From Changchengzhania lutea (lineage in GTDB: Bacteria; Bacteroidota; Bacteroidia; Flavobacteriales; Flavobacteriaceae): DNA of 64,000 bases. A model generated the notes under the pieces. The model saw nothing but the letters and a program-made list of their open reading frames with translations. It did no database searches and had not been told where the DNA came from. Below are positions 34,495-44,672 of this stretch, piece by piece. The stretch's first letter is position 1; each line of letters opens with the position of its first letter. The position numbers and the translations under genes are program-made. The stretch is from the NCBI RefSeq assembly GCF_006974145.1, contig NZ_CP039456.1, positions 3,286,499-3,350,498 on the forward strand. Direction: 5' to 3'.

Positions 34495-37400
34495 ATGAAA
34501 ATTAATTTAACCAAAGTTTTTTTCTGTCGTAAAAAAAAGCTCTTAATCAACATCATGAGAACTTTTATTTTCTTGTTCTGTACCACAATTTTTGGTTTTT
34601 CGTCAGATAATATGTTATCGCAAAACACAAAAATTGAAATAGATATAGATACAACCCTCACCATCGATGAGGTTTTTGAGTTAATTCGTAACCAAACCGA
34701 TTACACTTTTATCTATCAAGAAGATTTATTTAAAAATGCACCAAAAGTGTATCTTAAAAAAGGAATAATCAGAGCCAATAAGCTCCTCGAAAGAAGTCTT
34801 AATTATGGGGATTTTAACTTTAGCCTGTCTGATAAAAAAACAATTATTTTAGAAAAAAGCCCTGATGATAATGGCTCGCAGCCACAGCGGCAAATTAGTG
34901 GGACAGTTACAGATAAAAACGGAATGCCCTTACCAGGAGTAAATATTATTATTAAGGAAAAAAACAAGGGTGTTGTCAGTGATTTTGAGGGGAGTTATAG
35001 CATAGATGCCAACACTGATGATATATTGGTTTTTTCTTATTTAGGGTACGCCACTCAAGAGATTAAAGTAGATAATACAGTAACCTTAAATATTGTATTG
35101 CTAGCAAATTTTGATGAGTTAAGCGAAGTTATTATTACTGCAATTGGCACAAAACAATTTGTTGACGAATCTGGGTCAACCAGCTCCATTGTTAAAACCG
35201 AAGGTATTGTTAAGTCAGGCGAGGCAGGAGTTATTAATGCTTTGGCAGGTAAGGCGTCTGGTGTAAGAATTGGGAAATCAAATGGCGATCCAGGTTCAGG
35301 GTCTGCAATCCAAATAAGAGGTGCCAATACCATTCAAGGCGCAAGCCAACCTTTAATTATACTCGATGGCGTTCCTGTGAGCAATGACAATATTGGGAAT
35401 GTTACTATTAGCCAACAATCTAGATTAGATGATATCAATTCCAAGGATATCGAATCGGTACAAGTTTTAAAAGGAGCATCGGCAGCAGCACTATGGGGTT
35501 CACGAGCCGCCAACGGTGTAATTGTTATTACCACTAAAAATGGAAGCTTGAACCGTAAACCAACAGTACAGTATTCCTTTACACAATCGTTTGATGAGAT
35601 TAACGTAAGAACCCCATTGCAAAATAAATTTGGACAAGGACGAGGTGGTGTTAGAGCAATAAATAGAAGTGAATCATGGGGAGATAAGATTTCAGACCGT
35701 TCAGGAGGTCCAGATGAAGTAGATGAAACCGGACGGTATTTTCAATCAAATACCACAGAAAATATATACTATCCCGTAACTGCAAAAAACTCCAAGGAAA
35801 CCTTTGTTGATAGTAACTACGATCAAGTGTTCCAAACTGGTGTTTATGCCCAACACAACATCTCTGTAAGTGGTGGAGGTGAAAAGGCATCGTATTTTTT
35901 TAGTTATGAAAACCTTAACCAAGAGGGCATCATAAAAAATTTCGATTACAAACGTCAAAACTTACGGCTCAATACGCAGGCACAACTTACCAATTGGTTA
36001 AGCTGGAGCAATAAAGTATCTTATACCAACACAGATTCAAATAGGATAATACAAGCCGGAGAAAACACAAATGGCATTTTGTTGGGGCTTTTACGAACTG
36101 CAGCAGATTTTGATATTTCAGATTATATTGGTACTTATGTAGCAAGTAATGGCGATGTGTTTCCTGACAGGCAGCGATCTTATCGCAGACAATTCGGAGA
36201 ATCTGAAAATCCTATTTATAACAATCCGCTATGGACTATAAATGAGCAGAAAGCACCTAATGAAGTCAATCGGTTTATTATTTCCCCTGAACTGACCATC
36301 GCTCCGATTAATTGGTTGAAGATTATTTTGAGAGGTGGCTTGGATTATTATTCAGATTTCAGGAGCTCTTTTTTCCCTATAGGTTCAGCAAGTGGTGCGA
36401 GAAGTGCCGGTTTATGGACACAAACCGATATAACAAGCCGGGAACTTAATTTTGATGGCATAGTTATCGCCACACAGGACATTAATAAGGATGTAGAAGT
36501 TTCAGCCACATTAGGATGGAACTTTAATGACAGACAACGGTTTTCCAATACCAATACCGTTAGTCCATTTGCTGTAAATTCCAGCCTTCCTACACCCGAT
36601 CTTAACCCAGATCAAGCAGCGACATCTTGGAATAGGAACATACGAAAAATCCGTTCTAATAGAGGATATGGTATTTTGGCGTTCAATTTATTTGATCAAT
36701 TGTTCGTCAATGTTTCGGGAGCTTTAGAGGCCTCTTCCACTATAAAAGGAAGCTTCTTTTACCCTTCGGCAGATTTGGCTTGGCAATTTAGCGATTTAAT
36801 TGATTCGGAAACTTTAAGCTTTGGCAAATTAAGGTTTGCATGGGGGAAAGTAGGTATACAACCCGCACCTTATAAGTTTGATACCTTGGCATCAACTGGT
36901 TTTTCAACTTTTGGAGGCAGCTTTTTAGTAGATTCGGAAAAAGGAAATTCAAATTTAAAACCTGAAATAAAGACCGAATGGGAAGTAGGAACAGATTTAA
37001 GGTTTTTTAAGAACCGAATTAGTTTGGGACTAACCTACTACAAAAATGAAACAAAGGATATCCTTTTTGCGGTTAATACCAATCCGAGTTCAGGATTTAG
37101 CACAAATTATACTAATGCTGCCGTAATTGAGAATAAAGGTTTTGAAGTTGATCTTAATGGTAAAATAATTGACAATCAAGAATTAAAAATTTCACTTTAT
37201 GCAAACTTTAACGACAATAAAAATGAAGTGGTTGATATTGCTGGTGCCGAAACCGTTGACATTGGTGGAACTTCCAAAGCGGTAAAAGGATTTCCAATGA
37301 GTTCTTTCTGGTTACCAGGCACACTCCGTAACGAAGACAACAGTTTGGCACTTGATGCAAATGGTTTTCCGCAATTGGACACGGATAGACGTGTAATTGG

Positions 37401-37983
37401 CGACCCAAATCCAGATTGGCGCGGCGGCTTGGGCATGGAACTGAAATGGAAAAACCTCGATTTTAGCTTTCTGTTCGAGCACTCACAAGGTGGTGAGTAT
37501 ATAAACAGGACCAGAGTTGTACTTTATGGTTTTGGAGTTCATGAAGATGTTGCTAATGAAGTTACACTTACCGAAGATTTAACAAACTTAAATGGTAATG
37601 TATTCACTGCTGGGACAACAGTTCGTGGCAATATAAAAGATTTTGGTGCTGGAAACGTACTTCTGGATGAGTCTTGGTACCGTGGCATTGGAGGCGGTCT
37701 AGGTTTCAATAAAGTAAATGACCTATATATCGAGGATGCTACATGGACCAAATTGCGAAACGTGACCTTGGGATATACCTTTAACCAACTCAAAGTGTCG
37801 TCTAAACTTTCACTCGAATCTTTAAGGATATCGGTTACAGGTAGAGACCTTATCCTTTGGACCGATCTGGTGGGAGTTGATCCGGAAACTAACAATTATG
37901 GTGTTAGTAATGCTTTTGGGATGAATTATTTTAATAATCCGGGCACCCGATCCATATTGTTCAATCTTCAAGCTAATTTTTAA
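34495..37983 (+). CDS. susC: SusC/RagA TonB-linked outer-membrane receptor with STN domain
   Basis: ATG 34495 (open upstream to TTG 34468); 1162 residues. Signal region, STN secretin/TonB short domain (~40-115; TLTIDEVFELIRNQTDYTFIY), carboxypeptidase-like domain (ISGTVTDKNGMPLPGVNIII ... YLGYATQEI), plug with the SusC signature VLKGASAAALWGSRAANG and VIVITTKNG, then a long TonB-dependent beta-barrel ending in LQANF. It imports a ligand captured by SusD using TonB energy. The STN domain couples it to the FecR encoded upstream. Substrate not certain; neighbours suggest peptide or amino-acid derived material. Confidence 0.95.
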   Translation: MKINLTKVFFCRKKKLLINIMRTFIFLFCTTIFGFSSDNMLSQNTKIEIDIDTTLTIDEVFELIRNQTDYTFIYQEDLFKNAPKVYLKKGIIRANKLLERSLNYGDFNFSLSDKKTIILEKSPDDNGSQPQRQISGTVTDKNGMPLPGVNIIIKEKNKGVVSDFEGSYSIDANTDDILVFSYLGYATQEIKVDNTVTLNIVLLANFDELSEVIITAIGTKQFVDESGSTSSIVKTEGIVKSGEAGVINALAGKASGVRIGKSNGDPGSGSAIQIRGANTIQGASQPLIILDGVPVSNDNIGNVTISQQSRLDDINSKDIESVQVLKGASAAALWGSRAANGVIVITTKNGSLNRKPTVQYSFTQSFDEINVRTPLQNKFGQGRGGVRAINRSESWGDKISDRSGGPDEVDETGRYFQSNTTENIYYPVTAKNSKETFVDSNYDQVFQTGVYAQHNISVSGGGEKASYFFSYENLNQEGIIKNFDYKRQNLRLNTQAQLTNWLSWSNKVSYTNTDSNRIIQAGENTNGILLGLLRTAADFDISDYIGTYVASNGDVFPDRQRSYRRQFGESENPIYNNPLWTINEQKAPNEVNRFIISPELTIAPINWLKIILRGGLDYYSDFRSSFFPIGSASGARSAGLWTQTDITSRELNFDGIVIATQDINKDVEVSATLGWNFNDRQRFSNTNTVSPFAVNSSLPTPDLNPDQAATSWNRNIRKIRSNRGYGILAFNLFDQLFVNVSGALEASSTIKGSFFYPSADLAWQFSDLIDSETLSFGKLRFAWGKVGIQPAPYKFDTLASTGFSTFGGSFLVDSEKGNSNLKPEIKTEWEVGTDLRFFKNRISLGLTYYKNETKDILFAVNTNPSSGFSTNYTNAAVIENKGFEVDLNGKIIDNQELKISLYANFNDNKNEVVDIAGAETVDIGGTSKAVKGFPMSSFWLPGTLRNEDNSLALDANGFPQLDTDRRVIGDPNPDWRGGLGMELKWKNLDFSFLFEHSQGGEYINRTRVVLYGFGVHEDVANEVTLTEDLTNLNGNVFTAGTTVRGNIKDFGAGNVLLDESWYRGIGGGLGFNKVNDLYIEDATWTKLRNVTLGYTFNQLKVSSKLSLESLRISVTGRDLILWTDLVGVDPETNNYGVSNAFGMNYFNNPGTRSILFNLQANF

Positions 37984-37993
37984 ATCTTAAACT

Positions 37994-39415
37994 ATGAAAT
38001 CTATATATATAAAATACATACTTGTTTTTGCAACGATAATTTTAAGTGGTTGTGAAAGTTTGGTGGATAATCTTAATGACAATCCAAATCAACTAACCTT
38101 GGATACCGTAGATCCAGGGCTGTTTCTAAATGGGGTGGAATTGTCGAATATAAATATTCATTTAGGCTCGACCGTAAGTGGGCAGGCAGGTGCCCCGAAC
38201 CGGATTGCCGCCTATTACTCAGGGCAGTTGATAGGATTGGAACAGGTTGATTTACAATGGTTTCTATATAACGTAACAACGAGTACTCTTAATTGGGACG
38301 GGTATCAAAACGTAATCACACCCTTACGGGAAATACGGGGTAGAACAACAGATAACCCATTGTATCAGGGCATAACCAAAGTTCTGGAAGCACATCTTAT
38401 TGGTACCTATGCCTCGCTTTTTGGCGATATTCCGTATGCTGAAGCTGTCAGCGATATTGAAGCCCCCAAATTTGATGATCAGCTTGCCGTTTTTGAAACA
38501 TTGCAATCACTTCTTCAAGATGCCATCGATAATCTTAACAACGCTATCGGTAGTGGTGTTATCGAAGATTTTCTTTTTGGTGGCGATAGGATAAAGTGGT
38601 TGGAAAATGCATGGACTTTGAAAGCACGTTATTATATGCATACAAAACAGTACGAAAATGCCTATAATGCCGCACAGAACGGTATATCTTCCAATGAAAA
38701 CAGCATGATGTTCAAACCATTGGATATACCTGGGGAAAACACCGTCAAAAATAAATTTTACATAGTTCTTGCAGGTGGCCCCAATATCAGCACAAGCGGT
38801 AGTTATCTGGCGCAACTACTCGAGCCTACCAGTAGTGTTTCCCGCAACAATGCCAAAACCGATGAAACCGCGCGAGCAGGTTATTACACGATTGATCCCG
38901 AAAGCTCTGGATCGAACTTGGGCGTTGCCAATGAACTTGAACCCCAGCCCATTATTACCTATCAAGAGAACTTATTGATCCTTGCTGAAGCTGGAGCGCG
39001 TATTCAAAGTTTTACAACAGGTTTGGGGCATTTAAATGAACTCCGTAATTTTCTGAGTACTGGCACGTTTTTAAATTCCAATTTTTCATCAGAGCCTTAC
39101 ACATACGATGCCTATATAGCTTCAGATTTTGATGCTGGGGGAATTGAAAATATGGACGGTATAAACCCTGATAGAGCCTTATTGAGGGAAATAATTGAAG
39201 AACGGTACGTTTCAGGATTTACAACCTTTATGCCTTTTGACGATGCAAGACGATTGAAAAAGAGTGACTCTGATGTTGCTGTTCCATTTCCTTTAAATGT
39301 ACCAACGGCAACACAAAACGTAGAACGCTTTTTATATCCTGAAGATGAGATTCTGTCAAATCAGATGGCACCGGAAGATCCTGGCTTATTTGAGGCTACA
39401 AAAGTAAATCAGTAG
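37994..39415 (+). CDS. susD: SusD/RagB-type outer-membrane lipoprotein
   Basis: 473 residues. Lipoprotein signal (ATIILSGCESL, Cys ~20), then the SusD-like TPR helices: TKVLEAHLIGTYASLFGDIPYAEAV, LKARYYMHTKQYENAYNAAQNG, ITYQENLLILAEAGAR and LLREIIEERYVSGF. It caps the SusC barrel and captures substrate at the cell surface. The gene starts 10 nt after susC. Confidence 0.95.
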   Translation: MKSIYIKYILVFATIILSGCESLVDNLNDNPNQLTLDTVDPGLFLNGVELSNINIHLGSTVSGQAGAPNRIAAYYSGQLIGLEQVDLQWFLYNVTTSTLNWDGYQNVITPLREIRGRTTDNPLYQGITKVLEAHLIGTYASLFGDIPYAEAVSDIEAPKFDDQLAVFETLQSLLQDAIDNLNNAIGSGVIEDFLFGGDRIKWLENAWTLKARYYMHTKQYENAYNAAQNGISSNENSMMFKPLDIPGENTVKNKFYIVLAGGPNISTSGSYLAQLLEPTSSVSRNNAKTDETARAGYYTIDPESSGSNLGVANELEPQPIITYQENLLILAEAGARIQSFTTGLGHLNELRNFLSTGTFLNSNFSSEPYTYDAYIASDFDAGGIENMDGINPDRALLREIIEERYVSGFTTFMPFDDARRLKKSDSDVAVPFPLNVPTATQNVERFLYPEDEILSNQMAPEDPGLFEATKVNQ

Positions 39416-39613
39416 TAATAAATGTAATATCTACCAATACAGGCTAGGGTTTTGATTAATGGGTTCTGTCTGTATTATCCATAAATTAAAATCAAGGGTT
39501 TATAGCTGATAGTTTGGAGTATAAGAATCTTATGTTTTAACTGCATGGTTATTTGTAGTCTTTTAAAGTACTTATAAACTTATACTACAACAAATAAATA
39601 AAAATATTTAATT

Positions 39614-39954
39614 ATGAAAAAATCAATTTTATCATGTATAATGATTTGCCTTATGGCACTATTTACGGTCAATATTGGGTTTGCACAAGAAAAAACCTCT
39701 GAATTCGAGGTGCTCGGTAATTGTAACGGCTGCAAAAAACGCATTGAAAAAGCGGCATCAGCTGTTGAAGGGTTTCTTCTGTGAACTGGGACAAAGAGAC
39801 TAAAATCATACAAGTTACCATGGCAAGGCATACCAATATTATTGATGTTGCAAATGCAATTGAGGGAGCTGGTCATGATACCGAATTTGACAAAGCGGAT
39901 CATGTTGCTTATGATGATCTTCCCGGATGTTGCCAATACGACAGAAATCAATAG
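39614..39954 (+). pseudogene. Exported heavy-metal-associated (HMA) protein, single-base frameshift
   Basis: Signal peptide (LMALFTVNIGFAQEK), then FEVLGNCNGCKKRIEKAA with a CxxC metal motif. A missing G near 39770 (GAAGGG TTT instead of GAAGGGGTT) throws the frame to a stop at once. Restoring one base gives VNWDKETKIIQVTMA, IIDVANAIEGAGHDTE and DLPGCCQYDRNQ before the stop, i.e. a complete MerP-like periplasmic protein. Recent inactivation or a sequencing error; the protein is otherwise whole. Confidence 0.8.
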
Positions 39955-40053
39955 AGTAACCCGTCTGGATAGGACTTGTCAATTCGAATAAATTTCATGA
40001 TAGATAAGTGTTCTAAACGTACAACGAGTTAAAGGTTTTATTAAACAAATTAT

Positions 40054-40097
40054 AAGACTGTTTGAACATAAAATTCAATTTTCTTTTAGACAGTCTT
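40054..40097 (+). terminator. Hairpin in front of the PLP enzyme gene
   Basis: AAGACTGT (40054-40061) pairs with ACAGTCTT (40090-40097). It ends 12 nt before the ATG at 40110, so it may act as a terminator for upstream transcription or as a leader attenuator. Confidence 0.45.
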
Positions 40098-40109
40098 TAC
40101 TTTTAAAAT

Positions 40110-41591
40110 ATGGTTGAAGAGAAACAAACAACATTAGCACAATATTTTCAAGAATTTAGGGAGAATATTATTGGAATCAATGCAAAAATTGAAACGCCTT
40201 ATGGTTCTAAACCACTCATTTATGGAGATTGGATTGCAAGCGGAAGATTATATGGGCCCATTGAAAAAATACTACAGGATCGCATAGGTCCCATGGTTGG
40301 AAACACTCATTCTGAAGCCAGTTATACAGGGAGATTAATGACTAATATTTATGAAGAAGCACATAATATCATTAAAAAACATGTCAATGCTTCTCATGAT
40401 GATGTTATCATTACATCAGATTCTGGAATGACAGGTGTGCTATGTAAATTCCAGCGCATTTTAGGCCTTAAAATCCCTGAAAAATATGCCAACCAAATCC
40501 ATATTCCTGAAGAAGAGCGACCAGTCGTTTTTTTAACACACATGGAACATCATTCCAACCAGACAACTTGGTTGGAAACAATTGCAGATGTTGAGGTGTT
40601 AGATCCTTCTGAAAACTTATTTGTTAATGCAAATAATTTAACAAAAGCTTTAATTAAATATAAAAACAGAAAAATTAAAATTGGATCGTTCACTGCTTGC
40701 TCCAACGTTACTGGAGTTGGCACCAACATTTATGAATTGGCTGAAATAATGCATGAAAATGGAGGATATTGCTTTGTTGATTATGCAGCCTCTGCACCTT
40801 ATGTAGATATGGATATGCATCCTGAAAACGATGTCCAACGCTTGGATGCCATCTTTTTTTCCCCTCATAAATTTCTTGGTGGACCAGGCAGCTCTGGCGT
40901 TCTGATTTTTAATAAAGCTCTATACAAAAATAAAATTCCAGATCATCCTGGAGGAGGTACTGTAACTTGGACAAATCCTTGGGGCGAACATCATTATTTT
41001 GATAATATTGAAGTACGTGAAGATGGTGGCACTCCGGGTTTTTTACAAGCCATAAAAGCGAGTTTGGCAATTAAGTTGAAAGAGAAAATGACAGTCGAAA
41101 AAATCCGTCTTCGTGAAAATGAACTTGTCAAAGCATGTTATGAGAAAATATCAAATATTTCTGGACTGCACTTACTTGCCAAAGATGTTAGATATAGGCT
41201 GGGAGCATTTTCATTTTACATTGAAAATATACACTATAATTTAGTTGTTAAATTGTTAAATGATAGATTCGGCATCCAGGTTAGGGGTGGTTGTTCATGT
41301 GCAGGAACTTATGGCCACTTATTATTGGAAGTCTCCAGGGAGCAATCCAAAAAAATAACAGATGAAATTAATCGCGGCGACCTTTCAGAAAAGCCGGGTT
41401 GGGTTCGTTTATCACTTCACCCTACCATGACAGATAAGGAATTGCAATATATTATTGACGCCATCAGCCAGCTTATGCAATGTCATAAACAATGGCGTAA
41501 GGACTACACATATTCTCCTATAACCAATGAATTTTATCATAAAGACGAAGCAAACTATCTTGTGAATACGTCAGTATTTTTTGAAGTATGA
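40110..41591 (+). CDS. Class V aminotransferase-fold PLP enzyme (cysteine-desulfurase-like)
   Basis: 493 residues. PLP-binding lysine in SPHKFLGGPGSSGVL (~252), the ITSDSGMTGVL and FVDYAASAPYVDMDM segments, and RGGCSCAGTYGHLLLE (~393), where the Cys is equivalent to the active-site Cys of SufS-type desulfurases. Length is larger than SufS (~405). It may remove or transfer sulfur, amino or selenium groups on an amino-acid substrate. Being between SusCD and amidohydrolase genes suggests a catabolic rather than Fe-S role. No signal peptide. Confidence 0.85.
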   Translation: MVEEKQTTLAQYFQEFRENIIGINAKIETPYGSKPLIYGDWIASGRLYGPIEKILQDRIGPMVGNTHSEASYTGRLMTNIYEEAHNIIKKHVNASHDDVIITSDSGMTGVLCKFQRILGLKIPEKYANQIHIPEEERPVVFLTHMEHHSNQTTWLETIADVEVLDPSENLFVNANNLTKALIKYKNRKIKIGSFTACSNVTGVGTNIYELAEIMHENGGYCFVDYAASAPYVDMDMHPENDVQRLDAIFFSPHKFLGGPGSSGVLIFNKALYKNKIPDHPGGGTVTWTNPWGEHHYFDNIEVREDGGTPGFLQAIKASLAIKLKEKMTVEKIRLRENELVKACYEKISNISGLHLLAKDVRYRLGAFSFYIENIHYNLVVKLLNDRFGIQVRGGCSCAGTYGHLLLEVSREQSKKITDEINRGDLSEKPGWVRLSLHPTMTDKELQYIIDAISQLMQCHKQWRKDYTYSPITNEFYHKDEANYLVNTSVFFEV

Positions 41592-41615
41592 TGTTTACAA
41601 TAAAATAAAGACCCA

Positions 41616-44600
41616 ATGAAAAAAAATAAAGTAATTACATATCAACGCCCATTATGGCTGGCTTTTATATATACATTTTTAATGGTGTATATAGGAAATA
41701 GCCAAGAGACATTTCCTAAAAATGGTGTTTCAGACCAACTTCCAAATACTTTTGCCATTACCAATGCAACCATAATCCCAGCACCAGGTGAGGTCTTAAA
41801 AAATGCCACATTATTAATAAGAAACAAAAGCATTGAAAAAGTGGTCAATGGAAGAAGTGTACCAAGTGGTTACACCGAAATAAATGCAAACGGAAAATAT
41901 ATTTACCCCTCTTTCATTGATGCTTTTAGTACATACGGACAGCCCGAAGTTAAGAATTCACCACGTGGAAACCCTTATGTTAAAAGAGAACAAATACAAT
42001 CAAATACAAAGGGATCATTCAATGCTAATGAAGCTATAAAATCTGAATATAATGCATCTGAACATTTTTTGGTTGATAGAAATCGAGCACAACAGCTTCG
42101 TAAACAAGGATTTGGACTTGTAGCTACGTTTAGACCCGATGGTGTGGCCAGAGGAACAGCATCTTTAGTTGCCCTTGGAGAAAGTAATGAAAACCAAGAA
42201 ATGTTACAATCAAAAGTGGCTGCTCATTTTTCCTTTCATAAAGGCAGTTCAACCCAAGATTTCCCCATTTCACCTATGGGAAGTATTGCATTATTACGTC
42301 AAACCTATTATGATACTGAATGGTATAATCAATTTAAAAACAAACCTTTTATGGATCAATCGTTGGAAGCCATTTTAAACATAAAAAAACTTCCACAAAT
42401 ATTTGAGACTAATGGTTGGTTAAGTACATTAAGAGCACATAAAATAGCAAAAGAATTTAACATTAATTATATCCTCAAAGGAGGTGGGGACGAGTACCAA
42501 CGGGTTGATGAAATTAAAGCATTAAATGCAACATTTATAATTCCGCTTAATTTTCCCGATGCTTATGACGTTTCAAATCCTTTTGATACTGAAAAAATTT
42601 CCTTGACCGATTTAAAGCATTGGGAACTGGCACCATCTAATCCTGCGCGTCTCGAAGAACACGATGTAGCCTTTGCTATTACATCTCACGGACAAGGCAA
42701 AATTGATGATTTTTTATCCAATCTTAAAAAAGCTGTAGCTTATGGCTTAAGTCCTAAACAGGCTTTATATAGTTTAACAGTATTGCCAGCTAAATTGTTG
42801 CATCAGGAAGATAGAATAGGAACTTTAGAAAGCGGAAAATTGGCAAATTTCATAATTATTTCTGGAGAAATTTTTGATAAGAAGACGGTTATTTATGAAA
42901 ACTGGGTTCAAGGCAAAAAATATATTGTTGTCCAAGAGGATGATCCTTTAATTATTGGAACCTATTCTCTTTCGGTTGATGGTGAAAATTATTCTTTGGT
43001 GGTTGAAAAAGCAAAAAAGGGTTATAATGCAAAGCTTCTTGATCAGAGTTCAACAGAAATAAAAACAGATTTTAAATTGACCGGAGATATAGTAACCCTT
43101 CAATTTAATAAAGATTCTGAATCTTTTTATCGTTTAGGAGGTTGGATAAATAATGACCCAGAGAAAATGGTTCTACAAGGTAAAGGGCAACGCAATGATG
43201 GTAAATGGATTGAATGGAAGGCCACTAAACCAAAAGAGCCATTACAAAATATAACAAATCAACATAAGGAAACGGCTTTGCAAAGAAAAGAGTTAGGCGA
43301 TGTCATTTTTCCGTTTGTAGCCTTCGGCAGCCCTGAAAAACCAGTACAACAAGATATATTAATAAAAAATGCAACAGTATGGACTAACGAAAAGGAGGGT
43401 ATTTTAACCGAAACCGATGTGTTGCTAAAAGATGGAGAGATAGTTCAAATTGGTAAAAATCTAAAAGCATCTATAGCAAGAATAATTGACGGAACAGGGA
43501 AGCATTTAACTGCGGGCATTATTGATGAGCATTCCCATATTGCGTTAAGTGCCGTAAACGATATTGCAACGGTATCTGCCATGATAAGAATGAGTGATGC
43601 TTTAGATTCAGAGCGAATCAATATTTACAGAGCATTGGCAGGAGGCGTTGTTGCAGCCCAAATATTACATGGTTCGTCCAATCCAATTGGAGGCCAGTCT
43701 GCATTTATCAAGTTACGATGGGGAGAAATTCCTGAAGGCCTAAAAATCAAAGAAGCCAAACCTTTTATAAAATTTGCTTTAGGAGAGAACCCCAAGCGGT
43801 CAAAAAGTGTACCTTCAATACGGTTTCCAAGGTCTTTGATGGGGTTGGAACAAGTATATACCGATGTGTTTACACAAGCATTGGCGTATAAAAAGGACTG
43901 GCAAGAGTTTAATGCTTTAAAAAAGAAAGACAATACAGTAAAACCTAGAGTAGATTTAGCTAATAAAGCATTATTAGAAGTTGTGGAAGGCAAACGGTAT
44001 ATTTCTTGCCATGCCTACCAGCAAGGTGAAATGTTAATGCTCATGAATGTAGCAGAACGATTTAATTTTAACATTAATACTTTTACGCATGTTTTGGAAG
44101 GTTATAGGATTGCAGACAGGATGTTGAAACATGGAGTAGGCGGCTCTACATTTTCAGACAAATGGAATTTTAAATGGGAAACCAGAAATGCCATTCCCTA
44201 TAATGCAACAGTAATGCATAATGAAGGTGTTGTTACAGCTATCAACTCTGATAGTCAGGAAACTATACGGCATCTTAATCAAGAGGCTGCAAAATCTGTT
44301 AAGTATGGCAATATGAGTGAACAAGATGCTTTAAAACTGGTGACACTTAACCCTGCTCAACTATTGCATTTGGACGATACCATGGGAAGCATTACAGTTG
44401 GAAAATCTGCCGATGTTGTTTTGTGGTCAGAAAACCCACTTTCAATTTATGCAAAAGCCGAAAAAACAATAATAGAAGGCATTGTGTATTTCGATATTGA
44501 AAAAGACAAGCAATTAAGAAAAGGTATTCAAACTGAAAGAAACAGGATCATCAGTGCAATGAAGAATGCCATTAAAACAGGTTCAAATGTTGAACCACAC

Positions 44601-44654
44601 ATATCCATATCAAAACCAGATTTCACCTGCGAGTATTTAGGTGTTCAAAATTAA
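41616..44654 (+). CDS. Tandem amidohydrolase-fold protein, exported
   Basis: 1012 residues with a signal-like N-terminus (WLAFIYTFLMVYIGNSQE). Two amidohydrolase-like halves. In the first (~50-440) the usual metal HxH is replaced (YPSFIDAFSTYG), so it is probably non-catalytic. In the second (~585-990) HSHIAL (~639) supplies HxH, followed by ISCHAYQQGE, FTHVLEGY and AINSDSQE as likely further metal ligands, and the LNPAQLLHLDDTMGSITVGKSADVVLW closing motif. Family members include imidazolonepropionase-, prolidase- and dipeptidase-like enzymes. Works probably with the 438-residue partner encoded next. Confidence 0.88.
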   Translation: MKKNKVITYQRPLWLAFIYTFLMVYIGNSQETFPKNGVSDQLPNTFAITNATIIPAPGEVLKNATLLIRNKSIEKVVNGRSVPSGYTEINANGKYIYPSFIDAFSTYGQPEVKNSPRGNPYVKREQIQSNTKGSFNANEAIKSEYNASEHFLVDRNRAQQLRKQGFGLVATFRPDGVARGTASLVALGESNENQEMLQSKVAAHFSFHKGSSTQDFPISPMGSIALLRQTYYDTEWYNQFKNKPFMDQSLEAILNIKKLPQIFETNGWLSTLRAHKIAKEFNINYILKGGGDEYQRVDEIKALNATFIIPLNFPDAYDVSNPFDTEKISLTDLKHWELAPSNPARLEEHDVAFAITSHGQGKIDDFLSNLKKAVAYGLSPKQALYSLTVLPAKLLHQEDRIGTLESGKLANFIIISGEIFDKKTVIYENWVQGKKYIVVQEDDPLIIGTYSLSVDGENYSLVVEKAKKGYNAKLLDQSSTEIKTDFKLTGDIVTLQFNKDSESFYRLGGWINNDPEKMVLQGKGQRNDGKWIEWKATKPKEPLQNITNQHKETALQRKELGDVIFPFVAFGSPEKPVQQDILIKNATVWTNEKEGILTETDVLLKDGEIVQIGKNLKASIARIIDGTGKHLTAGIIDEHSHIALSAVNDIATVSAMIRMSDALDSERINIYRALAGGVVAAQILHGSSNPIGGQSAFIKLRWGEIPEGLKIKEAKPFIKFALGENPKRSKSVPSIRFPRSLMGLEQVYTDVFTQALAYKKDWQEFNALKKKDNTVKPRVDLANKALLEVVEGKRYISCHAYQQGEMLMLMNVAERFNFNINTFTHVLEGYRIADRMLKHGVGGSTFSDKWNFKWETRNAIPYNATVMHNEGVVTAINSDSQETIRHLNQEAAKSVKYGNMSEQDALKLVTLNPAQLLHLDDTMGSITVGKSADVVLWSENPLSIYAKAEKTIIEGIVYFDIEKDKQLRKGIQTERNRIISAMKNAIKTGSNVEPHISISKPDFTCEYLGVQN

Positions 44655-44672
44655 TTGTTAAATCCAATACAA

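Noticed and set aside
32541-39415. Polysaccharide utilisation locus
   Set aside because: SusC, SusD and sigma/FecR are present but there are no glycoside hydrolase, lyase or sulfatase genes; the neighbours are peptide and amino-acid enzymes.
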